The notes under the pieces: generated by a model
The model's database searches: none
What the model was told of the DNA's origin: nothing
The model's input: the letters and a program-made list of their open reading frames with translations, nothing else
Assembly (NCBI RefSeq): GCF_000143415.4
Contig: NW_003314284.1
Span: 1,683,715 to 1,747,714 of the forward strand
DNA: 64,000 nt
Source: Selaginella moellendorffii
Taxonomy: Eukaryota; Streptophyta; Lycopodiopsida; Selaginellales; Selaginellaceae
Direction of reading: 5' to 3'
Shown: positions 1 to 14,018 of the stretch, in pieces
Position numbering within the stretch: the stretch's first letter is position 1
Layout: every line of letters begins with the position of its first letter
Made by a program: the position numbers and the translations under genes

Positions 1-1029
1 GCTAGTGACAAAAACCTTTATATATCCGAGATTAGTTCATCAATATCAGCTTACCATGTTTGCTAAACACCCTCACTATCAAGCCCTTTGTGTTAGTTTT
101 ATTTCGGTCCCAAGTGCTATTTATGGAAATTGTCTAGATTTGCTCATTTGGCATATTTACGGAATGTAGAAATTGTCTTGAACACAATAATGTTCGTCCC
201 GTCCCGTGTCGAAATTTGCAATTTAGGAACATTCCATATTTAGTAAGTTTCGAGCTTGTCCCAGAGACTAACTCTTGATACTAAAGGAGGTTTGGGGTGA
301 AAGCCCAAAGCGTATGTTCTTCAAGGGTGGGGGGGGGTTAGTCAGCATGGCCGACCAACCTGAGGCATAGTTTAGCTCTTGCTTGTACGCCTGTCCTTGT
401 TCTGCATCCGGTTTAGGTCTAAGCCCAAGTTCCATTTCATGCTAGCTGGTGAAGTCCTTGTGTTAGACCATTGGTATGCCAAAATAGCACTAGACTCTGT
501 TTGACTCTATTTTGCGTGTTGGTCCTGGCATTGAGATGCTGATTGCTCTAGGACTGATCCAAGTTGCTCCGTGCTCCTGTCCCTTTACTCCTTGGGCTGT
601 ATGCTCGAGAGTCATTCCGTGCTCTAGTGCCATTACTCCTTGGCTCCGTGCTTGGGAGTTTGGCATTATTTCTTCATTCAATGGCCCAAGGCTCTAAAAC
701 ACAAGTTCCACATCATTGTCCTTTAGATATATGGCATGTGACACGTGGCACATAGAGGGTTTAGGTTTCGCTTCGTGGTGTTATCCTATGGTAAATCACC
801 ATAATATAAAGGGTAAAAATTATGTGCGCTACACATTCACTCCCTTGAAGATTAGTGGGGGCTTTGGTTTATACTTGGGAACTACTTGAGGGATTAATTC
901 CACTTTGGTTTGTTCAACCTTATTTAGTTCTGCCTTAGTCCCCGCCAAAGGATCCACATGTTTTACACTGCTAGCATCTGTAGTTTTTCATTTTTTCTTC
1001 CGCTTCTCGTCACGCTTTAGCTTGTGTAT
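1..1029. other. Gene-free repeat-derived stretch
   Basis: No reading frame here resembles a protein family. The phrase 'gggtgaaagcccaaagc' near 295-312 recurs near 4381-4397, each followed within about 30 bases by a run of nine or more G. I take this as old repeat sequence belonging with the retroelement debris that fills the first 7 kb. Confidence 0.5.
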
Positions 1030-1720
1030 GAGAGTCTCCAGCACTAATCAAGCCTTGGAACAACCAAACCTCACCACCGGACTCCTGTTTCAAAGTTTCC
1101 TCACTAGAGTCCTCCTCATGTAAGGATTCCTCATCCATAACTTTTTGTTTGACTGGAGGCTCCAACTCTGGAGGAAGTTTCATCTTCGCCTTTGTCATTT
1201 CCCAGTAATCCGCCTCTATCCTTCACTAGAACTAAGGAAAGGCTCTGATACCAAATTGTAAGCCACAAATTTTTCCTTTTCAATTTGCCAACTTACCTCA
1301 TTTATCTAACCAACATGGCCTTGGCCTTAGTTAAATTCCCTTGCCAAAGTTCTTGCCTATTGTACCAATTCTTACTTGGTCCTACTTGGTTTTAGCTACT
1401 CATTACACGAGCAACGAAGCATTAACCATCCATCCACAAATTCCCAAATCTCTCCCAATCCCCCTTCCTTTAGCTACACTCCTCGCAGGTACAAGCAGCC
1501 AAGCACACCAAACCTCCAGGTTCTTAATATCCCTTGGTATAACAAAACTTGATCATGGGACCTTCTAAATCCCAAACCTTGAGTGCAACACTTGCTTTAG
1601 GATACCGAGGGGGAAACACCGTGGCTTAACAACCTAGTATGGGTACCCTTACTCCCCCACTTCCATCCCAAAGGAAGACCCAAGCGCCTAGAAAGGGCAA
1701 GGACCAATGAGCCGCAAGGT
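1030..1720 (-). mobile_element. Degenerate LTR-retroelement remnant (LTR, primer site, 5' internal part)
   Basis: At 1242-1253 the minus strand reads TGGTATCAGAGC, the initiator-tRNA-Met primer-binding site of many plant LTR retrotransposons. The sequence on its right (from 1257, starting TGTAAGCC on the plus strand) would be the LTR. The sequence on its left (about 1030-1240) would be the start of the internal region. Both parts align by eye, in opposite orientation, with the element at 4990-6380: the internal phrases around 'ggagcctcca' and 'gaggaggact', and the LTR phrases around 'tttgggatgga' and 'gtgcttggctgctt'. No gag or pol frame survives. The outer LTR boundary is not resolved. Confidence 0.65.
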
Positions 1721-4011
1721 ACTCAAGTGAGGCACCAGTTAAAAGATAAAATTTCTTCAAGGTTCTTAAAAACAATTCTAGGTAACTTAGTACTTAGAAA
1801 GGCAAGTGTAAATGGTTCATAGAACGCGCGAAATTAGAGTAGTGCATCAGAAGCGTGGTTTTGAAGCTTGCCATAAAGCAAAGCTATCAAGGTTGGAGAA
1901 GTAGTTCCTGAGTGTTCAAAGGGATGGCTTTGAACAAAAGTTGATAGTTAAAAACTTTCACGCTTATGTAGAAAACTATATTATGCTAGTAGGGTGACTT
2001 GCTAAACGAGATTGGCAAGTCAAGGGAACAACCCTAATTGAAGGTGTTGACTTCAAAAGGGGTGGCTTATGGGGCTAAGCATAGAGGAGTCCATGTAAGA
2101 TCAAAGACTTTTCAAGTGAGAGGATTATCAGTTCAGAAGAACTAGGTTTCTAACCTATGATCCATAACGCACTTTAAGTATAAGTTGGTGCATTGGCGTA
2201 GGGAGTCATGTCAGGCATCCTAAGTGATGCCGTTTGTAAATGCACATATGAAGTTTGGGTTTGAATCCCAACCCTTTAGTGCTTGGGTTCAAGTCCCAAC
2301 TCATTAGGGTGTGGTGATGGTTTAAAATATGAGGATACTCATTTTTCAGTCGTCATGGACTCTGAGTAAGGAGACTGGCTTGGGCACACTGCCAAGCGGG
2401 GGATGCCCCAGAATCATGATACAAGATTAGATTTCTTAGTGTGAAAGCTCAATATATCTAACTTGAACACTTTGGTGCAAGGGGCACAAAGGACATGGTG
2501 AATGAGATGGGGACACCTAGTTTCAGTTGTTATGGACCCTTGACTGAAAGGGTTGGCTTGGGTACACCGCCAAGTGTGAGGGATGCCCCTGGGGTCATGG
2601 TCAACAACTTAAAAGTTTGGAAAATCTAGTACCTATTAGCAAACCTGTTAAGGTGTCAAGGTTAGATCACTAAGTGATCTTATGGCTAAAACAAAGACAA
2701 GGTCTTTGTGAGGTTAAAAAATAAGATTTTTAGTTCAAAATGTTGATTTGAACTATTGATAATGGTGTAGCTTAGTCAAGGTGACCAAATGAGAAGAACA
2801 CTTAAAGGAAATGAGTTGTGACAATGCAATGGCATAGCAAATCCAAAAAAATAACCTTTATAAAAGACCTATGGGAGGGTCACAAAATTGGGTTATGGAT
2901 AAAGCCTACAGTAGAAAATGCTAAAGAGGCGTATTAGGGGTGAACACCCTCTGGACTTGGTAAAGCAGAGTCTTTACTATGGAATCAAAAGGATACCTCG
3001 AGAATGGAGGTAGCAATCCTATGTTGTTAAGTGCAATAATCAAAGGATATGAGCAAAAGACTAATGGCTAAGAAAAGAGCCATGGGAATCATGGAAAAGA
3101 ATACAAATAGCAAAGTTAGGCCATGAATACTAATATGTTGGATGTTAACAGATTGTGGGAAAAGCAATATGTCTCCAAGGATAGATTCCCAATTGCTCCG
3201 ATTTGGTGAAAGTGAAAGTTCTAAAGGAGGGAGCGGTAAGGTAGCCAAATGATAAGGCCATAAACAGCCCTAGCACAACTTATGATAACTGGAACTTAAT
3301 GCTAAAATTAGCACGAAATAAAAAAGAGGATGATGGTGCCCTTAAGTAGAGAACTTCCTAGGATGATAAAGTGGAATTTGCACAATATGTGCAATGAAAT
3401 GTGTCAGAAATACCTAAAAATTTGACTTTAAGAAGTCAAGATTAAAAATTCCAAAGTGGAATGATTATATCGATAAAAGTTGAAATTATTCGAAAATGAG
3501 TAATGGGATTGAGATAGAGAAGGTGTCTCTAACAGGTTTAGCAAGAATTAAACTAATAAAAGGGAGAGAACTACCATAGGTGGTCAAATAAGTCTCAATA
3601 TTGGAGAGACTATACTCCTTAAAGGATGGACAAAGCATGGTGAGCTTTCAATGTTAAACCATTGACGAATATTGGCTAAGTGTTAAGGATGGAAAGGGTA
3701 ATTTGTGCCAATATTACTTTATAAAATAGTTTATCGTTCGATGAGGACATTGAACTTCATCTATGGGTGGTGGAGTTGTGAGACACAAATCCCAAAGCCC
3801 CAAAAGTGGAGCCGAAAGGATGCCACGTGGTAGTGGCTGAAGTAGAAGCCAAACAGGAGTAACACGTTTGGACTAAAAGCTCTAACTTGGATAGTCAAGA
3901 ACGGGAGTGCAACTCCTAACGAAGTGCTTGAGAATGAATATGAAGCAAGCAGTAAGTGAGTCTCTAAAAAAAGGATATAAAAAGACCAACATATGACATA
4001 TGGAGGAGTTT
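1721..4011. repeat. Gene-free sequence with an imperfect direct repeat near 2345-2605
   Basis: There are no convincing open frames. Two imperfect copies of about 70 bases occur near 2345-2420 and 2525-2600. They share a 'atggac...gactg' start, 'ggcttggg', 'cgccaag'-like and 'gggatgcccc' blocks, and end in 'tcatg'. The stretch probably belongs to the internal region of a decayed retroelement, but no protease, reverse transcriptase or integrase motif remains visible. Confidence 0.45.
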
Positions 4012-4345
4012 GAGATGGAGTCTGAAATGGAGTCCCAAATGGATCCGAGATGGACCCGAGATGAAGTTTGAGATGAACCCGAGATGGAATCCGAGATAGA
4101 CCCGAGATGGAGTCTCAAATAAAGTTCAAAGTGGACCCAAGATGGAGTCCAAAATGGACTCGAGATGGAGTTCGAGATGGACCCGAGATGAAGTCCAAGA
4201 TGGACCCGAGATGGAGTCCAAGATGGAGCCCGAGATGGACTCGACATAGAGTGCAAGATGGACCTGAGATGGAGTCTGAGATGGAGTCTGAGATGGAACC
4301 AAGACCAAAATCGAATCCGAGTCCAAAACCGAGACCAAGACCAAG
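4012..4345. repeat. Minisatellite built on a 12-nt unit 'gagatggagtcc'
   Basis: About 330 bases are an array of degenerate 12-mers alternating 'gagatggagtc(c/t)' and 'gagatggaccc'. The array then decays into 'gagtccgagaccaag'-type units. Because 12 is divisible by three, several frames on both strands stay open and encode simple repeats (Asp-Pro-Arg-Trp-Ser on plus, Ser-Ile-Ser-like on minus). Those frames are by-products of the repeat and not genes. A G run of about ten follows near 4410. Confidence 0.85.
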
Positions 4346-4989
4346 TCCGAGTCTGAGTCCGAATACTAATATAGGATGTTGGGTGAAAGCCCAAAGCAAT
4401 TATCCCCTTGGGGGGGGGGGTGCTACAAGGGGTTCTAAAAGTATAGTAGGGAGAGGTGGGGGTTGGACCCCAACCCCAATAGAGCTAGTTTGGCCTAAGA
4501 AGGCTGTACCCAGGTGTTAGGTGATGAGATAACCATTGGGAAGTCCAAAGCTCTAGTCCTTGATCTAATGGCAATGTTAGCAAACACAACCATAGATAGA
4601 GAGGGACTTGGTGGGAACCAAAAAAAAGATATTGGGGAAGGTTGTTCCCTATGTTTGCGAGCATCCTAAGGATGCTAGTGAGTGGATTTGGGATGACCAC
4701 TCATGGATGGATGACCCAATCTTTGAAAAACATGATTGTGATGTAGGTGATGTTAAACCACCAGTGTGGCAAAGGTGAAAGGGCATGGCCTTTGCGTAAC
4801 GGGCTAATATGTCGATGGTAACTTTGGGTGTTAGTCCTGGGATCAGATGCATGAAGCACTTAGACCAAGTGCAAAGGTTAAGTCACATAGATGCCATTCT
4901 CAGGGCTAGCAAGCCCTAAGTCCTGGATTGAACTTATGGAGGTTGTGAATGAGACTCCTCCAAATGGTTGGAGGTGTGGTTAAGTGACT
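4346..4989. other. Gene-free repeat-derived stretch
   Basis: The stretch has short frames only. It opens with the repeated phrase 'gggtgaaagcccaaagc' (also near 295) and a poly-G tract near 4410-4420. No family resemblance was seen. Confidence 0.45.
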
Positions 4990-6380
4990 AAAATAGAAAT
5001 AAAAATTTAGTCGCTTACAAAGTCTAGTCTAACCCAATGAGGGGGATTGAGAGAGAATTTGAAAATCCATAAATGGATTGCTAATACTTTATTCCTCATG
5101 TAATGAGTGGTTGAATCCAAGTAGGATTAAATAAAAGTTGGTACAATATACATGAATATTGACAAGGGAACTTAATTAAGGTCAAGGTAAAGATGGTCAA
5201 ATAGATAAGATAAGATAACAAATTGGAGAAGGAAAATTTATAGCTTACAATTTAATATCAGAGCCTTTTTCTCAGTTAAAACAAAAGATAAAGGCAAATC
5301 ACTAAAAGATGGCTAAAACAAGGCATAAGCAAACCAAGGTAGATACAAAACCTCTTCTAGAGATGGAGCCTCCAATAAAACTAGAAGTTGTGGATAAGAA
5401 ATCCCTCCATAAGGAGGACTTCAATGAGTGAGTTTAGTGGCAAGGTTCCGTCATTTAGAACTTGATTAAACACTCTAGAAAGATAATTAATATAAACCAA
5501 TGCTTTATTAGAGACATTCCTAAACTAAAGCGTGACAAGAAACAAAAGAAAAGGTAAAAGACTATCAATGCTAGTAGTAAAGAAGACACCCTTTAGCAGG
5601 CACTGAAGTAGAATTAAACAAGATTGAGCAAAGTGGAGTTTGTCCTTCAAGTAATTCCTAAGTATAAACTAAAAGAAGGGTTGCAAAGGGTTCCAAAAGT
5701 ATAATAAAGATAATAAGGTTAAAGACATAATTTTGAAAGAACTCTTTAGTGGTACTTCCAAATTAAATTGAGATTGGGATTGGGGATTAATGGCATCAGG
5801 TGGGAGTGAACATAAACTCAGGGGTGCTAAAAAAGCCCCTTAAAGAAGTGATCAAAAGCAATTCTCACTCCCTAGAAGGGAAATTGCCTATAGTGCTCCT
5901 AACTCAAATGAAGTGGTATCTTATTTAAGTGTTATGCAATTCATTGATCTTCACTCCTTTTTAAGGGTTTATACCTTCCCTTTGGGATGGAGGTGGGCCT
6001 ATACCAAACTATTAAGCTATAATATTTCCCCCTAAGGTTCTGAAATAAGAAATGCATCCAAACTTAGAATTTAGAAAGTCTTATAATCAAGTTTATTGTA
6101 CAAGGGATGTTAGGCTTAGTGTGCTTGGCTGCTTATGTTTGTAAAAGTGTAATTAAATTTTAAGTCCAATCTAACCTAGAGAAGGGAATGAAAGAGAATT
6201 TAATAATTTATGGATGGATGGCTAACACATGTTGCTCGACGAAGTAAAAGCTGGTACAATAGGTGTAAACATTGGCAATGGAATTTAGCTAAAATCAAGG
6301 TAAAAATGGTTGAGAAAATGAAGTTGACAAATTGGAAAAAGAAACTTTGTAACTTGCACCCTTATCAAGTTTTTGCAATA
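4990..6380 (+). mobile_element. Short degenerate LTR element, same family as 1030-1720
   Basis: An LTR-like end '...tagcttaca' at 5241-5249 is followed by TAATATCAGAGC at 5253-5264, a two-mismatch version of the tRNA-Met primer site. About 240 bases before it (4990-5249) align imperfectly with 6120-6359, giving a 5'/3' LTR-like pair around an internal part of under 1 kb. The 3' copy extends further left, to about 5960, when compared with the inverted copy at 1257-1720. The internal part has no intact coding frame. It looks like a non-autonomous or internally deleted derivative. Confidence 0.6.
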
Positions 6381-7276
6381 GTCATTAGTCAACATTGTTG
6401 AAGATTTTTCAACATCTTTAATTATACCTTTCTATTTATTTGATAAAAATGTAATTGCCTTCAATAAATTTTCAAGTTCTATAACATATCCAATTTGCAA
6501 TATTCTTTAGATCAATCATAAAGTTATGCTCCTTTAACATCAACTTTAATAGCAATTAACAAAAAATCTAAATATGTTTCATCTAAACTAACAAAAAATT
6601 CTAAAAGCAATCTAGAGATGCTTTATATATAATAAACAATAGCATTTATCATCTTCCTTCTACAATAAATGTAATTGCTAGAATTGTTTGTGATGAGTAT
6701 CTAATAGTAAGTTATAAACTTAGTGTATTATTGAGCATGATTCTTGTGAATCACATGAGTAGTTATTTATTTCCTTCACCATATTTTTATATAGGATATA
6801 TTCACACCATGATAAATTTCTTTAATTATACTTTTAGTTTTGAGACTAGGCTTTTCCACTAAATTTTAGTATAATTGACAATCCAAGTAGAAGAAACTTC
6901 ATTATTCCCTAAATGCATGGCTTGACTATATTCATGATTGCTCATGAATATTTTGATAAAGCAAACTGGTCCTTTCTCCAATATTGAAATAAGTTTTTTT
7001 AATATATTATATATCTTTTTTTATCTAGTACAATTATGGAAAATTTAAAGTACACATTAACAATCTCTTACTTCACTACTCTTTAACCAAATCAAAAAAT
7101 TAACACTCATAAACCCAAAATCTTTTAACCCTAATCCCAGATGTAGGATTATTTTATTTGAAAGGTGTTATAAATACCAAAAAACTTTATAGGAATGCTA
7201 ATCATGTATTCCATGGCCATTAGCTAACACCTATATAACTATAACCCAAAACCCCTTAGATATTACAGATTGATTG
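6381..7276. other. AT-rich gap, nothing recognised
   Basis: AT-rich sequence without supported frames. I see no repeats beyond simple A/T runs. Confidence 0.5.
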
Positions 7277-7840
7277 CCATATTTTTCATATGTTGGGAGA
7301 CAAACGTCCAAATAGAAAGTAATTGAGGTACTTATTATGGCAACATCCTTATGACTTGTTTGTTTTTGTTTTTGTTTTACATGTTTTGGCATCAAGTTGC
7401 AAGAAACTTTTGCTTTGACATTAAAACCTTCATCAGGCAACACAATCAAAGTATGGAAACTTGATAATCGCTACAGGTTGCACTGCAGCCAGGTATGTAT
7501 AACTTCCTTGGTGATAAACACAGTGAATACTTGAATTATCTATCCCTTCCAGAAAGGAGCAAATTAAACAGTTCTAATTGTGGATAAATAGGATTGGATG
7601 TCATCCTCCTGGAATATTGATACTGCGGTAATTTGGCATGTTAATGTGTGTTCTATTTCTTGTACAGGTTGTCTTCCCTGAACCATATAATGTTTAGATT
7701 ATTCTGAAGCACTACCAGAAATTTTACGAGGACCGGTCGTTAGGGTAGCCCCAAGAAGAAAAAAACGAAGTCAAAAGGGTCCTGTTGTCAGTAAAATTGT
7801 TTCTGGAAGCAGTGGCCGCGTGGATCTATCAGACAGGACG
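7277..7840 (+). pseudogene. Broken tandem copy of MDAR exons and introns
   Basis: The stretch aligns along most of its length with about 8730-9570 of the intact monodehydroascorbate reductase gene next door. It carries matches to the 'gaggtactt' exon end, the T/G-rich intron, the exon with 'ttgataatcgctacaggttg', the IGGGYIGLE exon (here damaged), the intron 'gtaatttggcatg', the VVFPEP exon and the GPVVSK exon. Introns are present, so it arose by DNA duplication and not retrocopying. The exon starting LPEKIGG is missing, part of the [14 protein letters not shown] exon is deleted, and stops interrupt the frame. It cannot encode an enzyme. Confidence 0.88.
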
Positions 7841-8229
7841 ACGTGTGTATTTTGGGCACTGCCTTGTTTCTGTGCAATTTTGAAGCTTGAGAACTCACCT
7901 TGACAGTTTTCGACAGATTGCTGAGAGATCAAAGTTTTCTCGAGCGCATCCACGCAGTGGATATAGCGTCTGTTTCCTAAGCAGAAGGTCACCCCTGTCC
8001 GGCGCGATCAATAGAAAACTCTTACAACCACTCCATCTGAGTTTTCGAAAATTCTTTCGAGTTTCTTGGAAATAAACTAACTCTGTGCTGGCTCGAGAAG
8101 ACAATGGCCATGTTGCCCCTTACATGGCGTCAAGTGGTGCCTCGTTTCGCTATAAGTAAATGGACTGAATGGCGATTTTTTTTTTAATTTATTTTTCAAA
8201 TGGAGGCCCAGGGTTTTTCTCCTTGTTCC

Positions 8230-10626
<2,397 letters not shown>

Positions 10627-10801
10627 AAATTCTGGGCCAAGATTTTTCGTCAAGTCGAGAGGTACGAACGAACGAGCTTTTAAGCTTTAAGGAATGGAAT
10701 GAATGGTGTTATTGGGTGTTCTTGCAATAAAATTACAGATGGTGGTCAGCAGTGAAAAAAATTAATAGGGTAAAAAATAAAAAAATTTCTTCTCAATCTT
10801 G

Positions 10802-11440
10802 TCAGTGGTGTTCCTCTTGTTTGGTGTTTTTCTCATCATCCTCTTCTTCTTTTTCTTCCTTGTGTTCGTCCTCTTCTTTCTTGGAGTTTTGCTCCTGGCG
10901 TGGCCGGGGAGCAAACACTTCCGAGTCGGGCGGGACGAAGAATGCTAGCTGGGCGGATCGTTTCCTGGAGGACGAAGAAGAAATCGTGGAGAGCAGCAAC
11001 GAGGAAGAGGAAGGAAATGAGGAGGATCTGGGAAGCTTGCGAGGCGCTGGCGGGCACTCTGTTGGCTCTGGGATCCTGTGTTCTTCCCCTTTTGGAGTGG
11101 CCTGGAGCTCTTCCAATTCTCGCAATTCTAATCCTCCTTCCTGGCTGCGCGATGGCGTGGCAGCTCCATCCTGAGATTCCAGAGATTGGGTAGCAGGCGG
11201 CGTGGATTCCAGTGTGGAGTCGCGAATTTCGTGCGATTGGGCAGCGCCCACGATGGCTTGCGCCGCCAATTGCTGGATCGATGCCCCTGTTGTTCCCCTG
11301 TTGATGGAATCCTGCTCTTCCACCTCCTCTTCCTCCACCCGCACAACCAGAGCTACTCTCTCCTCGTCCTTCTCGCGATTGCGATTGGTCACTCCTCCCT
11401 CTTCCACATTTTGGTGGCTGCTGCTGCTGCTGCTGGACAT
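10802..11440 (-). CDS. SIAMESE-related (SMR-type) CDK inhibitor
   Basis: SMR proteins are plant-only inhibitors of cyclin-dependent kinases that push cells from mitosis to endoreduplication. The key signature is present: a T-P-x5-R-I-P stretch followed by E-C-P-P-A-P-R-K (near 11080-11130), which matches the SMR core 'TP...KIP...CPPAPRK'. Further on is R-K-R-S...F-F-V-P-P-D-S-E-V-F, like the family's C-terminal FF/cyclin-contact block. Here the protein continues into a long Glu/Lys/Asp-rich tail. The start at 11440 (MSSSSSSS) gives 212 aa. An in-frame ATG at 11632 would add 64 residues including ELFEVEEIFYLAE, and I cannot decide between them. SMRs are usually 80-150 aa, so this one is long and acidic. 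No intron. Confidence 0.78.
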   Translation of the reverse strand: MSSSSSSSHQNVEEGGVTNRNREKDEERVALVVRVEEEEVEEQDSINRGTTGASIQQLAAQAIVGAAQSHEIRDSTLESTPPATQSLESQDGAATPSRSQEGGLELRELEELQATPKGEEHRIPEPTECPPAPRKLPRSSSFPSSSSLLLSTISSSSSRKRSAQLAFFVPPDSEVFAPRPRQEQNSKKEEDEHKEEKEEEDDEKNTKQEEHH

Positions 11441-11889
11441 TGCCTTGATGGATTCCGCGAGGTAGAAGATTTCTTCTACTTCGAAGAGCTCGATTGATGG
11501 CGAATTGGAGAGAATTGCCGATGATACTCTACCTGGATTTCCTCCTTGGGATCTCTGCTGGTACTTGTATCCTCGTTGACGAGAGCCCAGATCAATGATG
11601 GCGAGGGACAAGAGGAGGCTCTTCTCACACATCCCAAAACAAAAACGTCGCTAGCTCTTGGATTGGGTTGAATGGATGAGATTGACGAGGAGGAAGAAGG
11701 GCTTTGTATGTGCGACGCGAGTGAGAGAGTCTAACCGTGACCAACAAGGTAGGCTAGAAAAGCTGGTGCTGACAAAGCAAGGAACCCGAGGCCCCGCTTT
11801 TTTTCCGCTTTTGTTTCTTAGGCCAGTCAAAACCTGCCACGTGTTTACCAAATTTTATTTTTACTTTTACAACTTTTCTGTAAAGATAT

Positions 11890-14015
11890 TCTAAAGGAAG
11901 AATTGATTATGTTCATTTTATGATATTTTTGACCATGAATTTTGTTTGTACACTATTACATATGTGATTTATTCTTAAAATTTATATAGTTAGCTGAAAA
12001 ATCTGATTTTTCATAATAATTAATACTTAGTTAATAAATAATTAATACTTAGTTAATAAATTTTTGGTTTATTCTACAATTTAATTTATTAAAAGCTAAT
12101 ACTAATAAAAAATTCATGGGTTTATATAGTCTTTATAGTTTTATCCTTTCAACTAAAACCCCTCAAAGTAGTAAATTTATTTATATTAATATGAATGAAA
12201 TAATGATAGTATCATATTACATCACAAAATGAAATCAAGTTATTATATTTATATTCTTTAGGTAAAAGTTTTATATTTAATGATGTTTATAAATAAATTT
12301 ATATATTAACTTATTAAAACTTTAGAATTACTTCTTGAGTTTTAGTAATTGCAACACACTAAAGCACTATACTAAAGAAGTATCTCATTAATCATCTTTA
12401 TTTCATTTTTTTTATCATATATATTAATCCTTGATGACTTTAACCCACAAAAATATTTTTTTTATATGACAAATCAAACAAAGAATTAGTTAAAAAATTA
12501 TATATATTAGTTAATTCAAATTTATTATATTCAATTTTATAAATAAAATTCATAGATAATATTGTGGAATAATTTATTTTTTAAATTATAAATTTGTTAT
12601 TTTGTTAATTTTTTTAAAACAAAAAATATGTTATATTATAAGTATAATAAGAACTATTTTCTAATATTATTTAAGTTAAATAATTCACCTATACAAATAA
12701 ATTAAAAACAAGTTTTATATTTTTTAGATTGAACTTTGCATAAGATAAAACTTATATCTCTAGGTTTTATGATTTTTAAACTCACTTTAAAATTTATTTA
12801 TTTTAAAATCTTGCATTAAAATAATAACATATTTTATTTGTATTAGTGAATAGAATATTAGTTATTATTACTTTCAAAAAGATTTAAACATTCTTTTTGA
12901 GTCCCAAAGTTTGAAATTAAAATATTTATATTATATAATCTAGATTAAAATATTTACCTTTAATTTTTGAATTAAAATACTTAATTAATGTTTAAAATTT
13001 AAAGAGCTCCATAAATAAATTTTAATATATCAAGGGAGGATGTTAAAAACTTATAGATTTATATTTATAAAGAGTGTAATTGAACCTTAAGTCCATTTAT
13101 CTTAGGAAAAAAGAATTTGAAAAAAAATTAGGAATAAATTAAGAAGTGCTTAACACATTATTGTTAGTTTAGTAAATATTTTAAATTTACTAGGAATAGA
13201 TACCAGAAAAAAGAATTTAACTATGACTAAGTTGCAAAAGCAATATTTATAACTTTCAATATTATTTTACACTCACTTTAATATGTATTATGATGTCATT
13301 TTTTAAATTTAAATATAAATTTAAATATTATTAAAAGAGTCTCATAAAAAATATTTTAAACATAATATAAAAAGTGCAAGGTCCTTGAGGAAAATTAATT
13401 TACAAAATATATTATTTTAATGCTTTAGTTATCATTACATAATGAAAATAAATAAGGGATGATATGAAATATTAGTGATGCTATATATATTTAAATTCCG
13501 CAAGCATATACTGATTACCAAACTCTTATTGACATATAAGAATGAGGAAGAAACAAAGCTAAGCTAGCTAAAAATCATAGAACCTTCCCTAGTGAAGAAA
13601 TTATTTATGATAAAAAAAACATGGCTTACTTGATTAAATTAAATTGATTACGAAATTAGAGATTTTAAAATACATACAAAGTAAATTTTTATGAACAAAC
13701 TCATCCTAATTAAAATCTTAGAATAATACTAATTAAAAATCACAAGTTTAAAGTAAAATTGAAATATAATGTTCTTGGCTTGAATTAGTTTTATTTTAAT
13801 ATTTATGTCTCAAATTACTGTTTAACTAATTTTGCTCATGAATAAGTATTTCTGAGACATTGGATAATCTTAAGAAGTGCAAAATTAGTTTATAGAAAAT
13901 AAGTTCTCATACTTACAATATAAAAAAGAAACCAAACTTTCAATGTTTCATTGACATTAAGAATGATTGATAATGAGAATGATAGATGATTGTCTTTCCA
14001 AGTTCTTTTGGTTTT
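11890..14015. other. Very AT-rich 2.1-kb gap
   Basis: The base composition shifts sharply to A/T-rich sequence with many poly-A and poly-T runs. A 'taattaatacttagttaataaa' phrase is repeated back to back near 12018-12062. No frame over about 60 codons and no family match. It could be old repeat DNA or a matrix-attachment type spacer; I see no gene. Confidence 0.7.
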
Positions 14016-14018
14016 ACT

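Noticed and set aside
4107-4520. 137-codon frame with Asp-Pro-Arg-Trp-Ser repeats
   Set aside because: It is the translation of a 12-nt minisatellite; frames are open on both strands for the same reason.
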